Source: Acidimicrobiia bacterium
GTDB taxonomy: Bacteria; Actinomycetota; Acidimicrobiia; Spongiisociales; ZC4RG35
DNA: 64,000 bases
Reading direction: 5' to 3'
Assembly: GCA_028285585.1 (NCBI GenBank)
Contig: JANQOU010000006.1
Span: 496,001-560,000, forward strand
Part shown: positions 27,391 through 34,820 of the stretch, one piece after another
Layout of the letters: the number at the start of each line of letters is the position of its first letter
How positions within the stretch are numbered: the first letter of the stretch is position 1
Notes under the pieces: model-generated
Seen by the model: only the letters and a program-made list of their open reading frames with translations
What the model was told of the DNA's origin: nothing
Database searches by the model: none
Made by a program: the position numbers and the translations under genes

Positions 27391-28643
27391 GATGGCTCCT
27401 TCGCCGTCATCCCGCGACGCGTCACCAGCTGCTCACGTCGTTCAAGCTCGAGTTCGACATCTCTCAGTGATGCCCCGGCCGACGCCAGCTTGACCAGGGT
27501 GAAGTAGACAAGGTCGGCTGCTTCCTCGACGACCCGACCGGCACTCCCCTCGGCCGCCAGCTCCCCGGCTTCCTCTATCAGCTTCGCCGCCAGCAGCTCA
27601 CCGTCGGCGAGAAGTCGGGCGGTGTTGCCGGCGGTACCCGCGACAGCAATGTCGCGAAGTCGTCTGTCGAGCCGCTGCAATCCCTGGTCCTCGCCCCAGC
27701 AAGTCCGAGCCGCGGTGTGGCAGAAGCCGTCCTCCTGCCGAACGGTGAAGCGAAGCGTGTCCCGGTCGCAGTCGACGTCGACCGCTATCAACTGCTGAGT
27801 CGCTCCGGACGTCTCGCCTTTGAGCCAACGCCCCCGTTTCCGGCTGTGATACACACCAACTCTGGCCTCTATCGCCTCGGCGAGTGTTTCACCACTCGAA
27901 TACGCAAGACCCAAGGCGGCACCCGACTCGTCAGTGACAACGGTGGGCCAGAGCCCGTCGTTCCGATCTGTTGTCAGGGGAGCAGCAAAAGCCTCTGCCA
28001 GAGAGAGCCGGCCGGTGTAGAGGGCCATCCCGACTTGGGCATCAGCCCCGATGTCGTCCAATGACGCGATCTCCTCGGCTGTGGTGATTCCGCCGGCGAT
28101 CACCACAGGAGTTCCGTCCGCTGCCGCAACCACCTCCCCTGCGCGAGACATGTCAGTACCCCGGAGACCACCTTCAAGCTCAACAAACGTGACCAGGAAC
28201 CCGCCGCACAAGTCTCTGAGCCGGCGCACCTGGTCGATCAGGTCGAGATCCGTCTGAACACGCCATCCGTGAGTGGCGACCTTGCCTTCCCTGGCATCGA
28301 GAGCGACGACCACCCTTTCCTTGGGCAGCTCAGCGAGAAGCTCCGGCGTGGCAGTAGTGCCGAGGATGATCTTGTCAGCGCCCGAGTCCAGCCACTCCAT
28401 TGCCGTGGCCAAGTCCCTGATACCGCCGCCGACCCTGACCCGGCCCATGGCACATAGCTCTTTGATCAGGTCTGCGTTGTTGCCCTCGCCGCGGGCGGCG
28501 TCGATGTCGATGACGGCCACCTCACCGACCACGGAGAAGCGCTCCATGATGGGTCTCGGATCACCGGCTTCCACGGCAACCGATTCGCCTCTCACGAGCT
28601 GGACAGCAATGCCGCCGCTGATGTCGATGGAGGGAACGATCAT
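27387..28643 (-). CDS. HisA-HisI-HisE fusion protein
   Basis: One continuous 418-residue frame carries three histidine enzymes. Residues 1-225 are the HisA (ProFAR isomerase) barrel, with D7 (VPSIDI), VGGGIRDL, D116 (VALDAREGKVATHGW) and AGGITTAEEI. Residues 231-320 are HisI (PR-AMP cyclohydrolase), with HSRKRGRWLKGETSG, the metal-binding DVDCDRD, and the zinc cysteines FCHTAARTCW. Residues 325-405 are HisE (PR-ATP pyrophosphatase), with LAAKLIEEAGELAAEG and VVEEAADLVYFTLVKL. HisI-HisE fusions are common; the added HisA is unusual. The HisA Thr that normally precedes the acidic residue after strand 6 is Val154 here. Overlaps of 4 bp join it to hisF and hisD. Confidence 0.92.
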   Translation of the reverse strand: MIVPSIDISGGIAVQLVRGESVAVEAGDPRPIMERFSVVGEVAVIDIDAARGEGNNADLIKELCAMGRVRVGGGIRDLATAMEWLDSGADKIILGTTATPELLAELPKERVVVALDAREGKVATHGWRVQTDLDLIDQVRRLRDLCGGFLVTFVELEGGLRGTDMSRAGEVVAAADGTPVVIAGGITTAEEIASLDDIGADAQVGMALYTGRLSLAEAFAAPLTTDRNDGLWPTVVTDESGAALGLAYSSGETLAEAIEARVGVYHSRKRGRWLKGETSGATQQLIAVDVDCDRDTLRFTVRQEDGFCHTAARTCWGEDQGLQRLDRRLRDIAVAGTAGNTARLLADGELLAAKLIEEAGELAAEGSAGRVVEEAADLVYFTLVKLASAGASLRDVELELERREQLVTRRGMTAKEPS

Positions 28644-29392
28644 GGCCGCACCCCTACACCCTCATCGGCGAGAGCCCATTTGAGCTGACCCACCGTGAAC
28701 TCGCCGTCGTGGAGCATCGAGGCCACCAGCACGGCAGTCGATCCGGCTCCGATCGCATCGACGAGGTGTCCCGGCTGCGAAGCCCCACCCGAGGCGATCA
28801 CCGGCACAGAAACCGATCCAGCCACCGCTTCGACCAGCGGCAAGTCGTATCCGTCGCCGGTTCCGTCACGGTCCCAGGAAGTGAGAAGGATCTCACCCGC
28901 CCCAAGCTCGACCACCTGTCGGGACCAGCCGACCACATCCAGGCCGGTACGCACCTGACCGCTGGCAACGACCACTTCCCATCCTTCGCCGTTCTGAGCG
29001 GCGTCGACCGAGACCACAGTGCACTGGGCTCCGAAACGCTCGGCCAGCTCCGTGACGAGCTGCGGGCGGTCGACGGCCGCGGTGTTGACCCCCACTTTGT
29101 CGGCACCGGCCTCCAGAAGTCTTTCTGCATCCGAAACTGAGCGGACCCCGCCACCGACGGTGAGCGGGATCGGCAGCTCTGCCCGCACCTTGCGGACGGT
29201 GTCGACGGCATGGGAACGGCCCTCGGGTGTCGCCGAGACGTCGAGCAGCACGATCTCGTCCCCGCCTTGCTCCTCGTAGGCAGCCGACGCCTCCACCGGA
29301 TCTCCAGCGTCTCTCAACTGCTGGAACTGGACACCCTTGACCACCCTGCCATCACGAATGTCGAGACAAGGGATCACCCTCACGCTTGTCAT
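28640..29392 (-). CDS. hisF: Imidazole glycerol phosphate synthase, cyclase subunit HisF
   Basis: Together with HisH it converts PRFAR and ammonia to IGP and AICAR. The barrel shows VIPCLDIRDGRVVKG with the catalytic Asp, VGGGVRSVSDAERLLEAGADKVGVNT, GAGEILLTSWDRDGTGDGYD with the second catalytic Asp, and VIASGGASQP. I took the ATG overlapping the hisH stop (ATGA), giving 250 aa; the frame is open further upstream inside hisH. Confidence 0.96.
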   Translation of the reverse strand: MTSVRVIPCLDIRDGRVVKGVQFQQLRDAGDPVEASAAYEEQGGDEIVLLDVSATPEGRSHAVDTVRKVRAELPIPLTVGGGVRSVSDAERLLEAGADKVGVNTAAVDRPQLVTELAERFGAQCTVVSVDAAQNGEGWEVVVASGQVRTGLDVVGWSRQVVELGAGEILLTSWDRDGTGDGYDLPLVEAVAGSVSVPVIASGGASQPGHLVDAIGAGSTAVLVASMLHDGEFTVGQLKWALADEGVGVRP

Positions 29393-29997
29393 GGGTTCGC
29401 CTCCTCTGTCGCAAGGAGCCACCGTTCGAGCAACGCCGCGCCCCAGCGCCCCGAAAGCTCGGGGTGGAACTGGCATGCCAGCATGTCGCCCTTCTCGATG
29501 GCTGCGACGAAGGACCCTCCGTATTCGGCTGACGCCCCGAGCCAGCCGGCGGGTGCTGTGTCGAGCCGAAACGAGTTGGCGAAGTAGGCCCAGCCAGGAG
29601 TGACGAATCGCGAATTCTCGGACGGGACCACCTGATTCCAGCCGAGTTGAGGAACCGGCAGCTCGGTCGAGAATTGGCCCAACTGATCGGCGAAAATGCC
29701 CAGCCCTCTGGCACCCGGGCTCTCCTCGCTGCCGGCAGCAAGGAGTTGCATCCCGACACAGATGAGCAGGGTGGGACGTCCGTCGCTGATCCTCTCAACC
29801 AGTGGCTGTCGGAAGCCGGCCGTGTCGAGGCTCTCCGTTGCCGAGCCGAAAGAGCCCACGCCGGGGACAACAACTCTCGAAGCGGCGGCGACCTCTGTCA
29901 CCTCCTCAACGATCGAAGTGGTGACACCGGCGCGGGTGAAAGCGGCAGTTACCGAGGCGATGTTGGCTGTGCCGGTCGGCACGATGGCCACACTCAC
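29389..29997 (-). CDS. hisH: Imidazole glycerol phosphate synthase, glutamine amidotransferase subunit HisH
   Basis: It supplies ammonia from glutamine to HisF. The class I amidotransferase features are GVGSFGSA (oxyanion region), the nucleophile in LLICVGMQLLAAGSEES and the catalytic His-Glu in CQFHPELSG. The 202-aa length is normal. It overlaps hisF and hisB by 4 bp on each side, in keeping with stoichiometric production of the HisHF complex. Confidence 0.95.
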   Translation of the reverse strand: MSVAIVPTGTANIASVTAAFTRAGVTTSIVEEVTEVAAASRVVVPGVGSFGSATESLDTAGFRQPLVERISDGRPTLLICVGMQLLAAGSEESPGARGLGIFADQLGQFSTELPVPQLGWNQVVPSENSRFVTPGWAYFANSFRLDTAPAGWLGASAEYGGSFVAAIEKGDMLACQFHPELSGRWGAALLERWLLATEEANP

Positions 29998-30578
29998 GTC
30001 AGGCTCCCCTTCGTCGACGGCACTCCCCCGTCCCGCGGGGCCACCGCCTGAGAGAGCGCCAAAGCCAACGCCTTGAACGCGGATTCGGCGACGTGATGGT
30101 TGTTGAAGCCGCGTAGTGAGTCGACATGGAGGGTCATGCGCGCCTCCACCGCCAACGAGGTGAGGAAGTGGATGAGATTCTCCGTGGCGACATCACCAAC
30201 CATCTCTCTGGTGAAGGGCAGATCGACCTCGGCCCACCCCCGCCCCGAAAGGTCGACGACGACCCTGGTCAGGGCCTCGTCCAACGGTGCATAGGCTTGC
30301 CCGAAGCGAGCTATTCCTGATCGGTCGCCGAGAGCCTCGTCGAGCCCACGACCCAAGACGATGGCCGCGTCCTCCATCACGTGATGGTCGTCGACATGAA
30401 GGTCTCCGGTGATGTCGAGCTCGATTTCGAAACGGGAGTGCTTGGCAAGGGCACTCAACATGTGGTCGAGAAAGCCGAGACCGGTATCGACTCGCGCTTC
30501 TCCAGAACCACGCAGATCCAATGACCCGGTGATCTCGGTCTCCCCTGTCTTTCTTCTCAACGTGATAGGGGAACTCAT
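29994..30578 (-). CDS. hisB: Imidazoleglycerol-phosphate dehydratase
   Basis: This enzyme dehydrates IGP to imidazole acetol phosphate. The two metal-binding motifs of the repeat fold are present: DDHHVMEDAAIVLG and NNHHVAESAFKALALAL, plus the early GLGFLDHML. The 194-aa protein has only the dehydratase domain. The histidinol-phosphatase part of enterobacterial HisB is absent, and a HAD domain is instead fused to HisC upstream. ATGA overlaps link it to its neighbours. Confidence 0.95.
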   Translation of the reverse strand: MSSPITLRRKTGETEITGSLDLRGSGEARVDTGLGFLDHMLSALAKHSRFEIELDITGDLHVDDHHVMEDAAIVLGRGLDEALGDRSGIARFGQAYAPLDEALTRVVVDLSGRGWAEVDLPFTREMVGDVATENLIHFLTSLAVEARMTLHVDSLRGFNNHHVAESAFKALALALSQAVAPRDGGVPSTKGSLT

Positions 30579-32239
30579 GGCAACAACCTCCTCAGGTCTT
30601 CGACACGCTCGAGAACAACCGCCGCTTCGGCCAGGTGTCTTCTCACCAGGCCGGGGTCATCTCCAGGAGCGACCACCCCTATCGGCACCACCCCGGCGGA
30701 AGTGGCAGCGCTGACATCATCTGGGGTGTCACCGAGCATCCAGGCCCGGCTCACACCGAGACGTTGCAGAGCGAGACGTACCGGGCCGGGATCGGGTTTC
30801 AACGGTGCGTCTTCCCTGGTCACGACCGTCGACACCAGCTCGCCGAGATCGAAACGGTCGAGGAACTCCTCAGCATCTGCACGAGGCCGTCCGGTCACAA
30901 CCCCGATCGGAAACTGACTTGCCCATTCCTCCAACTGGGATCGATCCACGGTCAGAGACTCGGCCGCCTTCAACCCGACGGCTCCTTCCCCTTGGTAGTG
31001 AGATTCGTAGGATCGGGTCACCTCTTCGATGGCCACGTCGACACCGGCGTCAGCGCAGAGACGGCGAGTCAGCTCCCAGTCATCATTGGCGTCGCCCTGG
31101 GCCTTGGCGGAAGCGATGTCCTCCTGGCCGATCGTCACGCCGAACTCGTCAGCGGCGGCGACGATCGCCTTCGTTTGCGACTCGGACACATCGGCAAGCA
31201 CGCCGTCCATGTCGAAGAGCAGGGCCTCAGGCTCGAGGGCAGAGCGAAAGACATGGAGCAGCCTCTCGAACTCTGGCTCCGAGCCAGGCAACGTGACCCG
31301 GACGCTCTGTTCCAAGTCGGGCCGTCCGGGGAACCAGCGCAAGCCAACTCCCAATGACCGGGCCGCCGAGACCACCCAACTCGCATCGTCGAACTCGGCA
31401 AGCACGAAATTCGCCTGAGATGGGATCGTCGTCGCACCAGCGTTGGTCAGCATCTCCGACAACAAGTCCCGCTGCTGACGCACCCGTCCTACAGCGGCTG
31501 ACATCTCGTCGGGACATGACAACACGGCGGCAGCGATCGACGCGGAGACTCCCGAGACCGGGAAAGGGCTGCCGAACCCCGAGATCTCCTCGATCAGCGA
31601 CGCAGGCCCGACGGCGTATCCGACGCGAAGCCCGGCCAGGCCCCATGCCTTGGACAGTGTCCGCAGGACAACGACGTTGCCCAACTCGAGGGCAGCTTCG
31701 GTCAGGGGGTCGTCGGCAAACTCCTCGTAGGCGGCATCGAGGACCAGCAGCGGGACCGCCTCGGCCACCTCTTGGAGCTGGTCGCGGTTGATGCTCGCTC
31801 CCGTCGGGTTGTTTGGAGAAACCACGATCGCCAGGTCGGCGTCTTCTGCCAGAGCCAAGTACTTCGCTGTCGGGAAGCCATCCGCAAACCACCCGACGCT
31901 CTCCAGCTTCGTCCCCGCCTGGTGTGCGTAGACCCCGACCATCTCAAATGTCGGGGTCGTGGCGACTGCGCACTTGCCGTCTCTGGCGAAAGCGCGAAGA
32001 CAGCGGAACAAGGCGTCGTCCGCCCCAGCGGTGACCAAGACCTGTTCTTCCTTGACACCCAGCCGGGCAGCGAGATCACGACGAAGCAGGGTGGTGTCCG
32101 GATAGGAACTCACCAGCCTGTTGTCCTCGATCGAGTTGGCCACAAGCTCAGCCGGAGGCGGTTGGCCCTCGTTGCGCGAGAGATCAAGATCGACTGCTGG
32201 GCCTACAAGTGGCGGTGCGTAGCGGGTGGAACTGCTCAT
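30575..32239 (-). CDS. HisC-HAD fusion: histidinol-phosphate aminotransferase with C-terminal HAD phosphatase domain
   Basis: One 554-residue frame. Residues 1-335 are a class I aminotransferase of the HisC type, with SPNNPTGA, the PLP lysine K197 in TLSKAWGLAGLRVGYAVG, and SVRVTLPG. Residues 338-554 are a HAD-superfamily phosphatase with D343-MD345-GVL, VVTGRPR, KPDPGP and LGDTPDDV. No other histidinol-phosphatase (HisN or PHP type) is present in the operon. The HAD domain is therefore the best candidate for that step, acting directly on the aminotransferase product. The phosphatase specificity is inference. Confidence 0.9.
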   Translation of the reverse strand: MSSSTRYAPPLVGPAVDLDLSRNEGQPPPAELVANSIEDNRLVSSYPDTTLLRRDLAARLGVKEEQVLVTAGADDALFRCLRAFARDGKCAVATTPTFEMVGVYAHQAGTKLESVGWFADGFPTAKYLALAEDADLAIVVSPNNPTGASINRDQLQEVAEAVPLLVLDAAYEEFADDPLTEAALELGNVVVLRTLSKAWGLAGLRVGYAVGPASLIEEISGFGSPFPVSGVSASIAAAVLSCPDEMSAAVGRVRQQRDLLSEMLTNAGATTIPSQANFVLAEFDDASWVVSAARSLGVGLRWFPGRPDLEQSVRVTLPGSEPEFERLLHVFRSALEPEALLFDMDGVLADVSESQTKAIVAAADEFGVTIGQEDIASAKAQGDANDDWELTRRLCADAGVDVAIEEVTRSYESHYQGEGAVGLKAAESLTVDRSQLEEWASQFPIGVVTGRPRADAEEFLDRFDLGELVSTVVTREDAPLKPDPGPVRLALQRLGVSRAWMLGDTPDDVSAATSAGVVPIGVVAPGDDPGLVRRHLAEAAVVLERVEDLRRLLP

Positions 32240-33117
32240 GGGACGATTTGCTCCAGCTGCGACACGACGATGTCGGTTGCTCCCCGTTCTTTGAGCTTGG
32301 GGATGAGACCTGGCAGGTCAGGACGGGGCACGGCAGCTTTGACCGCCAACCCCTCTTCACCGTGCAACGAGGAGATGGTGGGCTCTCGCATCCTGGGGAG
32401 CACGGCGATCACTCCCTCCAGAAGAGACGCCGAGATGTTCAGCTCGACCATCACTCTGCGCCGCGCCTCCAGCACGGACTCCAACCCGAGGACAAGAGAT
32501 TCGATGGCGACCTTCTTCTCTGGAGTAGCCATCGCCTGCCAGCTGGCGTAGAGCCGTGTCGAGGACCCCATCAGCTGATCGACCACGGTGAGGCCGTTGG
32601 CCGAGAGAGTCTCACCGGTGGCCTTGATGTCGACGATGACATCGGCGTCCTCGGGCGGGAACACCTCGGTGGCTCCATAAGAGCGAACGAAGTCAGCCGT
32701 CAGGCTGCGACGCTCGATCCAGGACAGCGACAATCGCTGGTATTCGCTGGCAACGGTGAGTCGTCGCTCTGGAAGGGCACCGTCGCTCAGCAACGATCCC
32801 GGAGCAGCGGCCACCAGCTCCACGGCGTCGAGGCCGGTGTCGAGCAGCTCGACGAGGTCGGCATCCTTCTCGGCCACCCAGTCTGCGCCGGCGAATCCGA
32901 CATCTCTGCTGCCGGCGGCGAGCATCTCGACGATGTTCTGCGGCTTCAGGAGCTTGACCTCGAACCCGGGTACCGGGAGGTGGGGCCGATAGCTGCGGCC
33001 TCCGCTGCGGACGGCCAGTCCAGCATCGGACATGAGGTCGAGCACACCCTGTTCGATCCGGCCCTTGGGCAGGGCAAGGTGGATGATGTCTGTCTGGTTT
33101 GTGTCGGTGTAGGTCAC
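32236..33117 (-). CDS. hisG: ATP phosphoribosyltransferase, long form
   Basis: HisG commits ATP and PRPP to histidine synthesis. The protein starts near IIHLALPKGRIEQGVLDL and contains GFAGADWVAEK and DVIVDIKATGETLSANGL (PRPP site). A C-terminal domain of about 75 residues (ISSLHGEEGLAVKAAVPRPDLPGLIPKLKERGATDIVVSQLEQIVP) is the regulatory ACT-like domain of the long form, which binds histidine as feedback inhibitor. I prefer the GTG at 33117, five bases from GGGAAGGG. An upstream GTG at 33150 abuts its ribosome-binding site. It is the first structural gene after the attenuator. Confidence 0.92.
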   Translation of the reverse strand: MTYTDTNQTDIIHLALPKGRIEQGVLDLMSDAGLAVRSGGRSYRPHLPVPGFEVKLLKPQNIVEMLAAGSRDVGFAGADWVAEKDADLVELLDTGLDAVELVAAAPGSLLSDGALPERRLTVASEYQRLSLSWIERRSLTADFVRSYGATEVFPPEDADVIVDIKATGETLSANGLTVVDQLMGSSTRLYASWQAMATPEKKVAIESLVLGLESVLEARRRVMVELNISASLLEGVIAVLPRMREPTISSLHGEEGLAVKAAVPRPDLPGLIPKLKERGATDIVVSQLEQIVP

Positions 33118-33159
33118 GGGAGCCCTTCCCGCTGGCCTCTCGGCCGACACCTCCTGTCA

Positions 33160-33190
33160 GGAAACAGAAACGCCGGCCTGCCGGCCGGCG
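33160..33190 (-). terminator. his attenuator hairpin
   Basis: On the coding strand of the operon, CGCCGGCC pairs with GGCCGGCG (8 bp, loop GGCA), followed by TTTCTGTTT. The 5' arm can instead pair with GGTCGGC at the end of the leader peptide ORF (33227-33233), giving an antiterminator. This is the standard leader-peptide attenuation layout, 43 bases before the hisG start. Confidence 0.8.
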
Positions 33191-33223
33191 TGGTGTGGTT
33201 GTCTTCGCTCTAGAAAGGCACCA

Positions 33224-33277
33224 TCAGCCGACCCGTTGAGGGTGGTGATGATGAACGTGGGCGAAAACCGCTGACAT
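33224..33277 (-). CDS. hisL: his operon leader peptide (17 aa, 5 His codons)
   Basis: An ATG ORF encoding MSAVFAHVHHHHPQRVG, with five histidines, four consecutive (CAT CAT CAC CAC). It ends with TGA 33 bases before the terminator stem. When charged tRNA-His is scarce, the ribosome should stall at the His run and leave GGTCGGC free to pair with the 5' arm of the terminator. It has no Shine-Dalgarno sequence; the promoter places the transcript start only a few bases upstream, so translation may be leaderless. Such peptides are well known in enterobacteria. I infer the same function here from the arrangement. Confidence 0.85.
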   Translation of the reverse strand: MSAVFAHVHHHHPQRVG

Positions 33278-33287
33278 GTTGAATGGC

Positions 33288-33316
33288 AACGTACGCGCTC
33301 AACCCATGGCCGTCAA
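33288..33316 (-). promoter_or_regulatory. his operon promoter
   Basis: Read leftward: TTGACG (33311-33316), a 17-bp spacer and TACGTT (33288-33293). The leader ATG begins 10 bases after the -10 box, so transcription should start within a few bases of it. Confidence 0.7.
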
Positions 33317-33346
33317 CCCAGGGATGTGATGGCTGAGGCTTCTCGT

Positions 33347-34354
33347 CTAGGCCAATGAGTCAGAGTCGGCATACCAATAGGCGACACTTGTCACATCGTC
33401 TTCGAGAACCCGGTAGCGGCGGTCGTCGTGCCATCCGAGGGCCTGCACGGTCACCCGCAAGGCCGATTTGAAGTGAATCGGATCGGGAATATGGAATCGA
33501 TACATCGTGTGTCGCCCTCCCCTCCGCTCGTTTTGGCCTTCGACCGTGGCAAACCCGAGGAAAGGTGAGGTGAAACCGCCACCGGTGAAGTTCCAAGCGC
33601 CGCCGAAATAGTCTTCTGTGCCCGTTGAGGTGATCGTTGGGTACTCAACATCACCATCGAGGTAGAACTTCAGCTCGCCTTCCCCCCACCAGCCATCACT
33701 GTGCTGCTGCCAAGTCATGAAAGTCCCCACGTACGAGCCGGCTGACGTCACACCGTCGAGGATTGTGTGAACGCCGTCCTCAACGGGAGTGGATTCTCGA
33801 TAGGCCGCATGGAGATAGCGCTCCTCTTCAGCAACGTCCTCCAACGTGTAATCGATAGCCCAATAGACAGGTGTGGTCCGCTGGCCCCGATTGGTGAGCT
33901 CGATCTTCACGGCTGACCGAAACGGCATTGGCAAGTAGCTGTTCAGTCCGCCGTTGGTGCCAACTGAGATAGCCATCCCGGAGATGGGAACAGCCCGCCA
34001 CGCACTACAGAAGAAATCACCGACTGGGACTTCGATGGCGGGCGATCCTCCGTCGTAGGAGACCGTCAGTGTGCAGTCCCTGTACATGGACGGATCGAGA
34101 GTCAGCCAGATGTGCCGGATCACACCAGATCCCTCAATGTCGGCCAACACAAATGACTCCCCTGCACCCACCTCGACAGCCGGAGAGACCTTCCAACCGA
34201 CCCCAAGATGCTCAGCTGCCCGTGCCGCGTGAGGGTTGAGAGGGTCAGGTGCATCGGGCCGCGCCATGCATGCAGCCCCGGGCTCTCCGGTCAGGTTCTC
34301 CGGGGTGATGGTTCGCGACTCACGCTGTACCGGTCGGTAGAGGTCTTCCAGCAT
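33347..34354 (-). CDS. DUF2961 / GH172-type glycoside hydrolase
   Basis: A 335-residue beta-rich protein of the DUF2961 family. The diagnostic stretches are GSGVIRHIWLTL, VGDFFCSAW, NRGQRTTPVYWAIDYTL, WWGEGELKFYLDGD and ITSTGTEDYFGGAWNF. Members of this family (GH172) have been shown to act on alpha-fructofuranosides or D-arabinofuranosides. No signal peptide is seen, so it would act in the cytoplasm on imported oligosaccharides. It is divergent from an FGGY kinase and LacI pair, suggesting one sugar-catabolic locus. The actual substrate is not known. Confidence 0.88.
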   Translation of the reverse strand: MLEDLYRPVQRESRTITPENLTGEPGAACMARPDAPDPLNPHAARAAEHLGVGWKVSPAVEVGAGESFVLADIEGSGVIRHIWLTLDPSMYRDCTLTVSYDGGSPAIEVPVGDFFCSAWRAVPISGMAISVGTNGGLNSYLPMPFRSAVKIELTNRGQRTTPVYWAIDYTLEDVAEEERYLHAAYRESTPVEDGVHTILDGVTSAGSYVGTFMTWQQHSDGWWGEGELKFYLDGDVEYPTITSTGTEDYFGGAWNFTGGGFTSPFLGFATVEGQNERRGGRHTMYRFHIPDPIHFKSALRVTVQALGWHDDRRYRVLEDDVTSVAYWYADSDSLA

Positions 34355-34820
34355 CTATCCAGTCCTTTGTTGCCGCGGTGAGCCCACCAGAGATCAAGTA
34401 CACCTGGGGTGACGATAGACCCCGTCCGGTGAGCTGCCGTGCGGCGATGTGGCAAGGCGGCTCACTAGAGAGAGGGCTCCACCGCGGGACGATTAGAAAT
34501 CGATTTCAGACTAACGTGAACCACTGGCCCGGCAGTGTGTTCATAGCACTTTTGTATGCTGGGGCTTTGAAGACAGAAATAGCCTATCTGGGTAGGTCTA
34601 GAAAACGATTCGCCATCCAGCAAGGAGCCCGGACGTCGGATCCTCGCGTGGGGGGCCACCGCACTGACAGAACGTCACATCGTCCTGTAGGAGTCCGGTG
34701 ACTTGATCTGGTCCCGCACTATTGCTGCCTTGGCCGACACCGAGATAGCCCGAGAGATTGGCTTCAACGTAACTATGAGTTCTGAGGTATCGGTGTTCAT
34801 GTGTGTGATCGAGGTGAACT
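34355..34820. promoter_or_regulatory. Divergent intergenic region with LacI-type operator candidates
   Basis: No gene is supported in these 466 bases between the GH172-type gene and the kinase gene. At 34496-34507 lies GAAATCGATTTC, a perfect palindrome with the central CG typical of LacI-family operators. A related half-matching site GAAAACGATT lies at 34601-34610. The LacI gene at 36.4 kb is the likely reader. Confidence 0.55.
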
